A stretch of 64,000 nucleotides of DNA from Luteimonas galliterrae (GTDB taxonomy: Bacteria; Pseudomonadota; Gammaproteobacteria; Xanthomonadales; Xanthomonadaceae): positions 992,001 through 1,056,000 of the forward strand of contig NZ_JAMBEP010000001.1 of NCBI RefSeq assembly GCF_023374055.1, written 5' to 3'. The notes below the pieces were generated by a model, which saw only the letters and a program-made list of their open reading frames with translations, did no database searches and was not told where the DNA came from. Shown piece after piece: positions 18,106 through 26,300 of the stretch; the first letter of the stretch is position 1, and every line of letters begins with the position of its first letter. Made by a program: the position numbers and the translations under genes.

Positions 18106-19349
18106 GCGCGGCGGCCGGAGAAACCGCCGCGCTGTTGCGCAACCGGGGTTTTACCGGCCTGCTGTTCTACCGTCTGCTGGCGATGCTGTCCTACCAGATC
18201 GTCGCGGTCACGGTCGGCTGGCAGATCTACCAGATCACCCGCGATGCGCTGTCGCTGGGCCTGATCGGCCTGACCGAAGTCGTCCCCTACTTCTGTTTCG
18301 CATTGTTCGCCGGTTATGCGGTCGACCATTTGCCGCGGCGCAAGCTGGGCATGTTCGCCTGCCTGGGCCTGTTGTTGACGACGCTGACGCTGGCGGGCGT
18401 GGCCAGCGGTACGCTGCCGTCGTTCGGCACGCTCACCATCTATGCGGCGATCGCGGTCAACGGCGTGGTGCGCGCGTTTCTCGGGCCGGTCTACACGGCG
18501 CTGTTTGCGCGAGTGCTCAAGCGCGAACAGTTCGCGCGCGGCGCCGGCGTCGGCAGCGTGGTGATGCAGACCGGGTTGGTGGCCGGCCCGGCGCTCGGCG
18601 GCGGGTTGATCGCCTGGCAAGGGCTGACCTTCACGTACCTCGTCTCGGCCGCCTTCGCCGCTGCGGCGGCCGTGGCCATCATCGGCCTGCGCGTCACCGA
18701 GCCCGCCCTGCCCGCCGAACGCGCACCGGTGTTCAAGAGCATCGGCGAAGGGCTGCGTTTCGTGTTCAACCAGCAGATCGTGCTCGGCGCGCAGGCGCTG
18801 GACATGTTTTCGGTGCTGTTCGGCGGCGCGGTGGCGCTGTTGCCGGCCTTTATCCACGACGTACTGCAGGCGGGCCCGGAAGCGCTGGGCATTCTGCGGG
18901 CCGCACCCGCGGCCGGCGCGATATTGGTCGGACTGTGGCTGGCGCGCCATCCCCCGCAGCGCGGCGCCGGCAAGTTGCTGCTGTTCGCGGTGGCCGGGTT
19001 CGGCCTTTGCATCATCGGCTTCGCGCTATCGAGACATTTGTGGCTGTCGGTGCTGATGCTGCTGATGTCCGGCATGTGCGACGGCGTATCGGTGGTGCTG
19101 CGTTCGACCATCCTGCAACTGGCCACGCCGGATCACTTGCGCGGACGCGTGTCGTCGATCAACGGCATCTTCATCGGCTCGTCGAACGAGCTGGGCGCGT
19201 TCGAGTCGGGCGTGGCGGCGCGGTTGCTGGGCCTGGTGCCGTCGGTGATCTTCGGCGGATGCATGACGCTGGGCGTGGTGGCCGCGACGGCGAAGCTGGC
19301 GCCCAAACTTCGCCGATTGAACCTGCGCGACCTGTACGGCCAGCCGTGA
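18102..19349 (+). CDS. MFS transporter, EntS/TMS3 type
   Basis: 415 residues with about 12 hydrophobic helices and the MFS loop motif DHLPRRKLG after helix 2. It resembles the enterobactin-exporter-like (EntS, MFS_3) branch, including the DHLRGRVSS loop in the second half. Substrate unknown; family members export siderophores or drugs. Starts with GTG overlapping the sufE-like stop by four bases. Confidence 0.82.
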   Translation: MSAAAGETAALLRNRGFTGLLFYRLLAMLSYQIVAVTVGWQIYQITRDALSLGLIGLTEVVPYFCFALFAGYAVDHLPRRKLGMFACLGLLLTTLTLAGVASGTLPSFGTLTIYAAIAVNGVVRAFLGPVYTALFARVLKREQFARGAGVGSVVMQTGLVAGPALGGGLIAWQGLTFTYLVSAAFAAAAAVAIIGLRVTEPALPAERAPVFKSIGEGLRFVFNQQIVLGAQALDMFSVLFGGAVALLPAFIHDVLQAGPEALGILRAAPAAGAILVGLWLARHPPQRGAGKLLLFAVAGFGLCIIGFALSRHLWLSVLMLLMSGMCDGVSVVLRSTILQLATPDHLRGRVSSINGIFIGSSNELGAFESGVAARLLGLVPSVIFGGCMTLGVVAATAKLAPKLRRLNLRDLYGQP

Positions 19350-19399
19350 CCGCCCTGTCGGCGTAAACTTCCGGCAAGCCCCACTCGCCGAGGTACGCC

Positions 19400-20041
19400 A
19401 TGGGCACCGAAACCGTTCGCGGCGCGAAAGTCGTCATCGAGTTCGAGGGCAAGCGCTGCATCCATTCGCGCCATTGCGTGCTGACCCATCCGGACGTGTT
19501 CGTGCCGAACGTGGAAGGCGAATGGATCCATCCCGATGCGGTATCGCCGGAAGAAGTCGCGCTGGTGGCGCGTCTGTGTCCGTCGGGCGCGATCCAGTAC
19601 CGGCGACTGGACGGCGGCGAGCCGGAACCGGCGCCGGTGGTGAATACGGTGCGCGTCCGCGAGCACGGCCCGCTGGCTTTCAATGCGCCGCTGCGCATCG
19701 CCGGCAGGGACGACGGCATGCGTGCGACGCTATGCCGCTGTGGTTTGTCCAAGAACAAGCCGTTTTGCGACAACAGCCATATCGAAGGCGGTTTCCGCGC
19801 GACCGGCGAGCCGGAGCCGAAGGCCTCCGAACCGTTGGCATCGCGCAACGGGCCGCTCAGCGTCGAACCGCGGAAGAACGGCCCGCTGAAAGTCACCGGC
19901 AATCTGGAGGTGGTCAGCGGTACCGGGCATACGCTCGATCGCGTGACCGAGACTTGGTTCTGCCGTTGCGGGCATTCCAAGCACAAGCCCTTCTGCGACG
20001 GCTCGCATCGCAAGGTGGGGTTTCAGGCCGATGGCGCCTGA
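19400..20041 (+). CDS. CDGSH iron-sulfur protein with divergent ferredoxin-like N-domain
   Basis: 213 residues. Residues 1-75 form a divergent 4Fe-4S-like domain (CIHSRHC ... RLCPSGA; only three cysteines visible). Two CDGSH motifs follow, CRCGLSKNKPFCDNSH and CRCGHSKHKPFCDGSH, each giving the three Cys and one His ligands of a 2Fe-2S cluster. Bacterial tandem-CDGSH proteins are linked to iron or redox handling, but no reaction is known. It follows the SufE-like/MFS pair by about 50 bases and could be in the same transcript; pairing with an Fe-S sulfur carrier is suggestive only. Confidence 0.88.
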   Translation: MGTETVRGAKVVIEFEGKRCIHSRHCVLTHPDVFVPNVEGEWIHPDAVSPEEVALVARLCPSGAIQYRRLDGGEPEPAPVVNTVRVREHGPLAFNAPLRIAGRDDGMRATLCRCGLSKNKPFCDNSHIEGGFRATGEPEPKASEPLASRNGPLSVEPRKNGPLKVTGNLEVVSGTGHTLDRVTETWFCRCGHSKHKPFCDGSHRKVGFQADGA

Positions 20042-20052
20042 AGCGGTGTTCT

Positions 20053-20140
20053 GCTCTTCGTAGGAGCGGCTTCAGCCGCGAGCTTTCCGGGCGAAAAGCA
20101 GTATCAAGAGCTCGCGGCTGAAGCCGCTCCTACGAAGAGC
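20053..20140. repeat. Large palindromic repeat, copy 4 (TTCAGCC subtype)
   Basis: GCTCTTCGTAGGAGCGGC ... GCCGCTCCTACGAAGAGC; the outer GCTCTTCG arms are also paired, making this one of the longest copies. It lies between convergent genes, just before an intrinsic terminator. Confidence 0.93.
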
Positions 20141-20155
20141 ACAGACGATGGACAC

Positions 20156-20184
20156 AAAAAAGCCCCGCAGTGCGGGGCTTTTTT
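20156..20184. terminator. Bidirectional intrinsic terminator
   Basis: A-run, GCCCCGC, AGT, GCGGGGC, T-run. A perfect 7-bp GC stem with A/T tracts on both sides, placed between the convergent CDGSH and dksA-like genes, so it should stop transcription from both. Confidence 0.95.
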
Positions 20185-20202
20185 GCGCAGCTCAACCAAG
20201 GA

Positions 20203-21165
20203 TCAATCCCCCATCTGCTTCTGCAGATGTTCCCAACGTTCCTGCGCGTCGATCGTGCGCTCGGCGGTGAGGCGCGCTTCCAGGCGCTCCAGGCCGATTT
20301 CCTCGCCGGTGTCCACGCAATAGCCGTAATCGCCGCCCTCCAGGCGCTTGAGCGTGCTGTCGATCTTGCCGATCAGCTTGCGGTAGCGGTCGCGGGTGCG
20401 CAGTTCCAGCGAATTTTCGGTTTCGCGGGTAGCGCGCTCGGCTTCGTCGCCGACGTCGCGCACTTCGTCTTTCAGGTTCTCGATGGTCTGCTTGGATTCC
20501 TCGACCAGGTCCGCGCGCCAATCGAGCAGGCGCTGGCGGAAATACTCGAGCTGCAGCGCGCTCATGTATTCCTCGTCCGGAGCGGGACGATAGCCTTGCG
20601 GCAGAATTGGACGGCCGGTGGCCTCATCGGTCTTGTAGGGCACCACTTTCACCTTGCCGCGCGGCGCCGGGGCCTGAGGCTTGGCGACGACGGCAACCGC
20701 GACCTTGCCCACCGGACGAGCGGCGGCGGGCCGCGCGACGGGCTTGGCGGGTTCCGGCGTCGGCGCCGGCTTGGCGGCCGGCTTCTTGGCGGCGACCGGC
20801 TTGGGCGCGGCGGCCACGGCTTCGGGCTTGGCGACCGGTACGGGCTTCGCGACCGGCTTGGCCTCGGGCTTCTTGGCCGGCGCCGGCTTGCTGGCCACGG
20901 TCTTGGCCGGCGCAGCCTTCTTGGCGACCGGCTTGGGCGCGGTTTTCTTCGCAGCGACCGCCTTCTTGGCCACGGGCTTCTTGGCGGCGACGGCCTTCTT
21001 GGGCGCCGGTTTCTTGGCGACGGGCTTTTTCGCAGCCTTCTTCACGGGCGCCTTCTTGGCGGCCGGCTTGGAGGCGGGCTTTTTGGCGATCGGCTTCTTG
21101 CTTGCCGGCTTGCTGGTCTTCTTGGCGGCCTTGGCGGGCTTCTTAGCGGGTTTCTTTACTGCCAC
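20203..21165 (-). CDS. dksA: DksA-family protein with long Lys/Ala/Pro-rich N-terminal tail
   Basis: 320 residues, about twice normal DksA length. Residues 1-170 are a histone-H1/AlgP-like tail of repeated AKKP, KKPVAK and PAAKK units. Residues 190-320 are a DksA/TraR domain with the coiled coil and the GDYGYC and EIGLERLEARLTAE regions. Of the four zinc-ligand positions of E. coli DksA (C114, C117, C135, C138), only the first is Cys; the others read T, T and A (CVDT and TIDA). It should bind the RNA polymerase secondary channel and modulate ppGpp-responsive transcription without zinc. The tail is strongly basic and may bind DNA or RNA. Promoter at 21206-21234. Confidence 0.9.
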   Translation of the reverse strand: MAVKKPAKKPAKAAKKTSKPASKKPIAKKPASKPAAKKAPVKKAAKKPVAKKPAPKKAVAAKKPVAKKAVAAKKTAPKPVAKKAAPAKTVASKPAPAKKPEAKPVAKPVPVAKPEAVAAAPKPVAAKKPAAKPAPTPEPAKPVARPAAARPVGKVAVAVVAKPQAPAPRGKVKVVPYKTDEATGRPILPQGYRPAPDEEYMSALQLEYFRQRLLDWRADLVEESKQTIENLKDEVRDVGDEAERATRETENSLELRTRDRYRKLIGKIDSTLKRLEGGDYGYCVDTGEEIGLERLEARLTAERTIDAQERWEHLQKQMGD

Positions 21166-21205
21166 GAGCTGATGTTCCTCTTCCCTTGAGGCGGGAAAGC
21201 GCGCT

Positions 21206-21234
21206 GTTATAGCCTACTGTGCCTACAGCGGCAA
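21206..21234 (-). promoter_or_regulatory. Sigma-70-like promoter of the dksA-type gene
   Basis: On the minus strand TTGCCG, exactly 17 bases, then TATAAC, about 40 bases before the ATG at 21165. Good matches and ideal spacing make this the clearest promoter in the window. Confidence 0.7.
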
Positions 21235-21274
21235 CCGCGCATGCCTGCGCGCCGCCACACCATGTTCAGGTATC

Positions 21275-21493
21275 TTGGTCGACCGTTTCCTCATCGCCTG
21301 TCTGCGCGTCTATAAACGCTGGTTGAGCCCCCTGCTCGGCCCGCGCTGCCGATTCGTGCCGACCTGTTCGGAATACGCCATGGAGGCCATCGGCCGCTTC
21401 GGCGCGATCAAAGGCGGCTGGCTGGCGCTGCGCCGGATCGGCCGCTGCCATCCGCTGCACCCCGGCGGGCACGATCCGGTGCCGCCGGCCTGA
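21275..21493 (+). CDS. yidD: YidD, membrane protein insertion efficiency factor
   Basis: 72 residues. The YidD signature is complete: [30 protein letters not shown]. The small membrane-associated protein assists YidC-dependent insertion. The start is taken as TTG at 21275 because no ATG or GTG is in frame in the right place; AGG lies just upstream. Usually yidD is near rnpA-yidC at the origin; here it precedes pyrC, an arrangement I believe occurs in Xanthomonas as well. Confidence 0.93.
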   Translation: MVDRFLIACLRVYKRWLSPLLGPRCRFVPTCSEYAMEAIGRFGAIKGGWLALRRIGRCHPLHPGGHDPVPPA

Positions 21494-21513
21494 ACCTTAC
21501 GGAAAATACCTGC

Positions 21514-22860
21514 ATGCCCTCGACCCTGATCGTCAACGCCCGCCTGGTCAACGAAGACCGCGAATTCGAGGGCGACTTGCGCATCGAAAAAGGCCGTATC
21601 GCGCAAATCGGCAAAGGCCTGGCGGCGCATCCGGGCGATGCGGTCGTCGATGCCGCCGGCCGCAGGCTCTTGCCCGGCATGATCGACGACCAAGTGCATT
21701 TCCGCGAGCCGGGCCTGGAATACAAGGCCGATATCGCCACCGAATCGGCCGCGGCGGTCGCCGGCGGGCTGACCAGCTTCATGGACATGCCCAACACCAA
21801 TCCGCCGACGCTGGACGCCGCCGCGCTGGAAGACAAATACCGCCGCGCCGCGGGCCGCGCCTGGGGCAACCACGGCTTCTACATGGGCGCCAGCAACGAC
21901 AACCTGGAGGCCATCCGCACGCTCGACCCGCTCACCGCGCCGGGCGTGAAAGTGTTCATGGGCGCCTCGACCGGCAACATGCTGGTCGACGATCCGGCCA
22001 CGCTGGACGGCATCTTCCGCGAAACGCCTACGCCGATCATCACCCATTGCGAAGACACGCCGATGATCGACGCCGAACTCGCCCGCTACAAGGCGAAATA
22101 CGGCGACGACATTCCGGCGCAATGCCATCCGGATATCCGCAGCCGCGAGGCCTGCATGAAGTCGACCGAACTGGCGATTTCGCTGGCGAAAAAGCACGGC
22201 ACGCGGCTGCATGTGCTGCACATTTCCACCGCCGACGAGTTGGCGCTATTCGAACGCGGTCCGCTGGTCCGCGCCGACGGCTCGCGCAAGCGGATCACCG
22301 CCGAGACCTGCGTGCATTTCCTGCGCTTCGACCGCGCCGATTACGCGCGGCTGGGCCATCTGATCAAGTGCAATCCGGCGATCAAGGACGCCGGCGACCG
22401 CGAGGCGCTGGTGCGCGCGCTGGCCGAGGACGTGATCGACGTGCTCGCTACCGACCACGCGCCGCACACGCTGGAAGAAAAAGCGCGCCCCTATACCTCC
22501 GCGCCCAGCGGCCTGCCGCTGGTGCAGTACGCGCTGAACGCCGCGCTAGAATGCGTTTACGAAGGCGATCTGACCACGGCGCAAGTGGTGCGCAAGTTCG
22601 CGCATGCGCCGGCGCAGCTGTTCGACGTGAAGGAGCGCGGCTTCCTGCGCGAAGGCTACTGGGCCGACCTGGTGCTGGTGGACGACACGCCGTTCACCGT
22701 CGAACGCGAGGACGTGCTGTCCAAGTGCGGCTGGTCGCCGTTCGAAGGCACCACGTTCCATACCCGGATCGCATCGACCTGGGTCAACGGACAGTTGGCC
22801 TGGGACGGGCGCATGCTGGTCGGCTTGCCGGCCGGCAAGCGGCTGGAGTTCGATCGTTGA
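21514..22860 (+). CDS. pyrC: Dihydroorotase (class I type)
   Basis: 448 residues. Amidohydrolase metal motifs DDQVHFREPG near the N-terminus, HCED, HVLHIST, and ATDHAPHT with the catalytic Asp are all present. It makes dihydroorotate from carbamoyl aspartate in pyrimidine synthesis. It starts 20 bases after yidD and is probably co-transcribed. The closest family is the longer class I dihydroorotase rather than the short E. coli PyrC. A hydantoinase-like role is unlikely given intact dihydroorotase motifs. Confidence 0.92.
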   Translation: MPSTLIVNARLVNEDREFEGDLRIEKGRIAQIGKGLAAHPGDAVVDAAGRRLLPGMIDDQVHFREPGLEYKADIATESAAAVAGGLTSFMDMPNTNPPTLDAAALEDKYRRAAGRAWGNHGFYMGASNDNLEAIRTLDPLTAPGVKVFMGASTGNMLVDDPATLDGIFRETPTPIITHCEDTPMIDAELARYKAKYGDDIPAQCHPDIRSREACMKSTELAISLAKKHGTRLHVLHISTADELALFERGPLVRADGSRKRITAETCVHFLRFDRADYARLGHLIKCNPAIKDAGDREALVRALAEDVIDVLATDHAPHTLEEKARPYTSAPSGLPLVQYALNAALECVYEGDLTTAQVVRKFAHAPAQLFDVKERGFLREGYWADLVLVDDTPFTVEREDVLSKCGWSPFEGTTFHTRIASTWVNGQLAWDGRMLVGLPAGKRLEFDR

Positions 22861-22872
22861 ACCCAGGTTTTC

Positions 22873-22937
22873 GTAGGCGCGAATTCATTCGCACGCTTTG
22901 CGTAGGTTTAAAAGCGTGCGAATGAATCCGCACCTAC
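22873..22937. repeat. Inverted repeat of a second family (27-bp arms)
   Basis: GTAGGCGCGAATTCATTCGC and CACGC, a short A/T-rich loop, then AAAGCGTGCGAATGAATCCG and CACCTAC. Arms differ at only a few bases. The right arm supplies the ATG and first codons of the M23 peptidase gene. Confidence 0.88.
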
Positions 22938-23818
22938 TTCTCTGCACGCGGCTTGCGACGGTTACGCTCTTCGTAGGAGCGGCTTCAGCCGCGAGCTCTT
23001 GTCCCCAGACCGTGGAGAAAAAGCTCGCGGCTGAAGCCGCTCCTACGAAGAGCCAAGCCGACGCGCGCATCGTATTTCCGGCATCGATGCCGCAAGGCTC
23101 GCTAGTGATCGGCAAGGTGCCGGCCGGCAGCGAGGTGCGATACGCGGGCCGAAAGTTGCGGCCCACGCCCTACGGCAGCGTCGTGTTCGGCATCGGCCGC
23201 GACGAGAAAGGCCCGGTTTCGGTCGATGTGCTGCGCGCGGACGGCAGCCGCGAGCGCGCGATCATCGTTGTGACGCCGCGCGATTGGCCGATCGAGAACA
23301 TCCAGGGCGTTCCGCCGGCCACCGTGAATCCGCCGCCGGCCATCGCGGCGCGGATCGAACGCGAACAGGCGCTGGTGGTCGCCGCACGCCAGCGCGACGA
23401 CGACCGCGCCGACTTCGCGCAGGCTTTCGTCTGGCCGCTGCAAGGCCGCATCAGCGGCCGCTTCGGCAACCAGCGCATCTACAACGGCACGCCGAAATCG
23501 CCGCATTCGGGCATGGACATCGCCGCGCCGACAGGCACGCCGGTGAGGGCCCCGGCGGCGGGCATCGTCACTTTCGCGGCGCCCGATCTTTATCTGACCG
23601 GCGGGACGCTGCTGATCGACCATGGCCATGGCGTCAGCAGCAATTTCCTGCATCTGTCGCGGATCGACGTGAAAGTCGGCGACCGGGTCGAACAAGGCCA
23701 AGCGGTGGCTGCGGTAGGCGCCACGGGACGCGTCACCGGGCCGCATTTGCATTGGGGCATGAACTGGTTCGACGTGCGGATCGATCCGCTGCTGGTGCTG
23801 GAGCGGGCGAACCCGTAG
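22922..23818 (+). CDS. M23 family metallopeptidase (LytM-type peptidoglycan endopeptidase)
   Basis: 298 residues from ATG 22922. A signal peptide is predicted (h-region LATVTLFVG, cut after ASA at residue 23), then a beta-rich N-domain, then the LytM domain with H195-x3-D199 (HSGMD) and HLH at residues 275-277. These are the zinc ligands and catalytic His of an active enzyme that cuts peptidoglycan cross-bridges in the periplasm. The first 46 or so codons consist almost wholly of two different palindromic repeats, so the signal peptide appears to be repeat-derived. A TTG at 22898 is an alternative start within the first repeat. Follows pyrC by 61 bases. Confidence 0.9.
   Translation: MNPHLLLCTRLATVTLFVGAASAASSCPQTVEKKLAAEAAPTKSQADARIVFPASMPQGSLVIGKVPAGSEVRYAGRKLRPTPYGSVVFGIGRDEKGPVSVDVLRADGSRERAIIVVTPRDWPIENIQGVPPATVNPPPAIAARIEREQALVVAARQRDDDRADFAQAFVWPLQGRISGRFGNQRIYNGTPKSPHSGMDIAAPTGTPVRAPAAGIVTFAAPDLYLTGGTLLIDHGHGVSSNFLHLSRIDVKVGDRVEQGQAVAAVGATGRVTGPHLHWGMNWFDVRIDPLLVLERANP
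22966..23053. repeat. Large palindromic repeat, copy 5, inside the M23 coding sequence
   Basis: GCTCTTCGTAGGAGCGGCTT ... GCTCCTACGAAGAGC with TTCAGCC/GGCTGAA arms. It is read in frame as LFVGAASAAS ... LAAEAAPTKS, residues 16-44 of the M23 peptidase. The only copy of the seven that lies in a gene. Confidence 0.93.
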
Positions 23819-23851
23819 CAATCGATTGCTGTAAAGCGAATTTGCCGGAGC

Positions 23852-23956
23852 TCGTCATCCCGGCGAAAGCCGGGATCCAGGACGTCGAGGGTTGTGAGTC
23901 GCATCGCAGCTCTTAGCAACGTCGGCCTGGATCCCGGCTTTCGCCGGGATGACGGG
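23852..23956. repeat. Composite inverted repeat (CATCCCGGCGAAAGCCGGGA type)
   Basis: Two opposed copies of CGTCATCCCGGCGAAAGCCG, each with an internal hairpin, about 45 bases apart, between the convergent M23 and folE2 genes. May serve as a bidirectional transcription stop, though no T-run is present. Confidence 0.88.
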
Positions 23957-23979
23957 CTTTTTGAGTTCGCGCCGACCTT

Positions 23980-24912
23980 CTAAGAACGCGTACCCGCGCC
24001 AGAAACCCGCGCCACCGCATCGTGCGCATGCAGGCTTTCGAAATGCGACACGGTCACATCGTAACGCTCCACGCGCGGGTCGTCGGCGAGCGCTGCGGCT
24101 ACGCGGCGCGCGGCGTCCTCGCAGAACATGAGGTTCTCGGCATTCAGCTTGGCGAACGCCTGCTCGTCCTCGCGCTTGACCGCGGTTTGCACGGGCGTCG
24201 CCACCGCATTCTCGACCGCGTCGATCAACGCCGTGAACGGCAGTTCGTCGAAAGCCGTACGCAGTTCGACCTTCACCTGCGCGCGGCTGCGCTGCGCATG
24301 CGGCGTCGCGGCCAGGCCGCGCTCGGAGGCCAGCCACTCGCCCACCACGCCCGCGGACAACGGACGCGCGTTGGCGAAATCCTCGGCGAAGCGCTCGGCA
24401 TTCAACTGCCGCGACAGCGCCGCGGACGCGGGACAGGTGCTCGAGTAATCGGCGGAAAATGCCACCGCCAATTTCAGATGGCCGTCGCGCAGGACCGCGT
24501 CGATCTCCACCGGATAGTTCTTCCAGCCGGCGTTGTCGCTGGCCAGCGCGCGGCGCTTGAGCAGATGATCGTAGCGGATCGTCAGCCTTGCCGCCGTCGA
24601 CAGCCCGCGCTGCGATTCCACCATGTCCTGCAACACGCGGCGCAGGCCGGCGGGGGTCAGGGCTTCGCCGGCGAACGCATCCTGCAGACGCAGATACAGC
24701 CGCGACATGTGGATGCCGCGCGCGCCGGCGTCGTGCAGGTTCACGGCGGCATCGATCGAAGCGGCGACCTGCACCGTATCGCCGTCGGCGCCATGCACGC
24801 GCAGCGGCAGGGCGATACGGTCCATGCCGACCCAGTCCAGCGGACGGGCCAGCGCGACGGCATCGTCGGCGACGTCGGGAAGACGCGAGGGGTTCACGGA
24901 GGGAGAGGACAC
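23980..24912 (-). CDS. folE2: FolE2, GTP cyclohydrolase (type IB)
   Basis: 310 residues from GTG 24912, which has GGAA upstream; the upstream in-frame frame to 24984 is not family-like. FolE2 hallmarks include GIHMSRLYL, the active-site cysteine in STCPAS, and C-terminal ENLMFCEDAAR with HFESLHAHDA. It converts GTP to dihydroneopterin triphosphate for folate and queuosine pathways, and unlike FolE can use metals other than zinc. In many bacteria FolE2 is a Zur-controlled backup; I see no clear Zur box here and cannot tell whether folE exists elsewhere. Confidence 0.92.
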   Translation of the reverse strand: MSSPSVNPSRLPDVADDAVALARPLDWVGMDRIALPLRVHGADGDTVQVAASIDAAVNLHDAGARGIHMSRLYLRLQDAFAGEALTPAGLRRVLQDMVESQRGLSTAARLTIRYDHLLKRRALASDNAGWKNYPVEIDAVLRDGHLKLAVAFSADYSSTCPASAALSRQLNAERFAEDFANARPLSAGVVGEWLASERGLAATPHAQRSRAQVKVELRTAFDELPFTALIDAVENAVATPVQTAVKREDEQAFAKLNAENLMFCEDAARRVAAALADDPRVERYDVTVSHFESLHAHDAVARVSGAGTRS

Positions 24913-24987
24913 GGCGGTTCCAGCGTGGGGGTCTAGCCGAACAATGCGGCCATTGTACCGGCCCGCAAGCCGACGCCTGCGCAACGC

Positions 24988-25641
24988 TCAGTGCCGCGCG
25001 GCGCGCCAGGCGGTCCACAAGGCGCGCCACGGCGGCCTGGGGCCTTGTTTCAGCCGCGAACGGGCCAGCGCGGCGAAGATGCGGCGAGCCCGCGGACCGC
25101 TGCGGGCGGGCCATTGCGTGTCCAAGGCGGACGCTTCCGCGGCGTTCGCGAGCCAGTGGGGATGGGTCGCAAGCAAGCTAGCCGCGATCCCGGCGGCCCC
25201 GTCCGGATCGTGCGGCGCGGCCAGCAAAACCTGCTCCACCGATGCCGCAGCCTCGGCGAAAGGCCGCAACGCCCCCAGCGCGGACGCGGTGCCCTGCGGC
25301 GTGCGCGTCGCGCGCAACGCCGGCAATGCCGATGCGAGGGCCTGCCACGGCACCTGAAGCCGTTGCAGCAAGGCGCCCAGCGGATGGCGGCGGCGTCCGT
25401 GCGACCAGCCTTGCAGCTCTTCCTGCCACCACGCCAGTTTGGCGATGCCCGGCGTCGGATCCTCGCCTGCCCAAGCCGCATCGGTCAGTTCCTGCAGCAG
25501 CGCGAACCAGGCCACGACGGCTTCGCGTTGCCCGGCGGCAACGAATACCTCGGCCACCGCCCATTCCGGCCAGCGCGCGCGCCATTTGGCGAGGAAGCTT
25601 GCAGCGGCGGCGGTGGCTTCGTTCACGTTTTGCGCGGCCAT
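24988..25641 (-). CDS. Squalene/phytoene synthase-like protein (short, divergent)
   Basis: 217 residues from ATG 25641, overlapping gph by 19 bases; a GTG at 25626 overlaps the gph stop in a GTGA arrangement and is an equally good start. The region AKLAWWQEELQGW ... HPLGALLQRL is the typical helix pair of squalene/phytoene synthase relatives, including the NDUFAF6-like branch. The protein is shorter than true synthases (280-350 residues) and I cannot find the two DxxxD substrate-Mg motifs, so catalytic activity is doubtful. Translationally coupled to gph and downstream of ubiG. Confidence 0.72.
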   Translation of the reverse strand: MAAQNVNEATAAAASFLAKWRARWPEWAVAEVFVAAGQREAVVAWFALLQELTDAAWAGEDPTPGIAKLAWWQEELQGWSHGRRRHPLGALLQRLQVPWQALASALPALRATRTPQGTASALGALRPFAEAAASVEQVLLAAPHDPDGAAGIAASLLATHPHWLANAAEASALDTQWPARSGPRARRIFAALARSRLKQGPRPPWRALWTAWRAARH

Positions 25642-26297
25642 GCGCGCGGAGCGAGCAGATCGCGCGGCGATGCGATCATCGCATCGCCGCCCCAGCGCTC
25701 GGGCACGTCTTCGGGCAGGCGATAGCCCCACAACGCGACCACCGACGGCATGCCTGCGGCGCGCGCGGCGACGATGTCGCGCTCGTCGTCGCCGACGTAG
25801 ACGCAGTCTTCCGCCGCGACGTAGAGCGCCTGCGCCGCATGCAGCAGCGGCAACGGGTGCGGCTTGCGCTGCGGCAGCGTGTCGCCGCCGATCAGGATCG
25901 CGCAGCGCGTCTGCCACCCCAACAACGGCAGCAGCTGCTTGGCGAGGTATTCGGGCTTGTTGGTGACGACGCCCCAGCGCCCGCCGTCGGCCTCGATCGC
26001 GCCGAGCAGCGCTTCGATGCCGTCGAACACAGGGCCGTGCTTGGCCAATTCGGTTTCGTATCGCGCCAGGAATTGCGCGACCATAGCTTCGCGTTGCACG
26101 TCCTCCACCTGCGGAAAGGCCGCGGCGAGCATGGCGCGGGCGCCCTTCGACACATGCGGTCGCAGGTTCTCCAGCGCCATGCCCGGCTCGCCGCGTTCCG
26201 CGCGCAGCGCGTTGACGGTGGCGAGCATGTCCGGGGCGCTGTCGAGCAGCGTGCCGTCCAAATCGAACAGCACCAATCGTGGGAAGTTCGAAGTCAC
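25623..26297 (-). CDS. gph: Phosphoglycolate phosphatase (HAD family)
   Basis: 224 residues. HAD motifs: FDLDGTLLDS (D12, D14), VVTNKP, lysine in QRKPHP and GDDERD. It removes phosphate from 2-phosphoglycolate formed during DNA repair. It lies downstream of ubiG in the same direction, an order (amidohydrolase, ubiG, gph) that recurs in Xanthomonas and Pseudomonas. A palindromic element separates it from ubiG. Confidence 0.9.
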   Translation of the reverse strand: MTSNFPRLVLFDLDGTLLDSAPDMLATVNALRAERGEPGMALENLRPHVSKGARAMLAAAFPQVEDVQREAMVAQFLARYETELAKHGPVFDGIEALLGAIEADGGRWGVVTNKPEYLAKQLLPLLGWQTRCAILIGGDTLPQRKPHPLPLLHAAQALYVAAEDCVYVGDDERDIVAARAAGMPSVVALWGYRLPEDVPERWGGDAMIASPRDLLAPRAWPRKT

Positions 26298-26300
26298 GCG

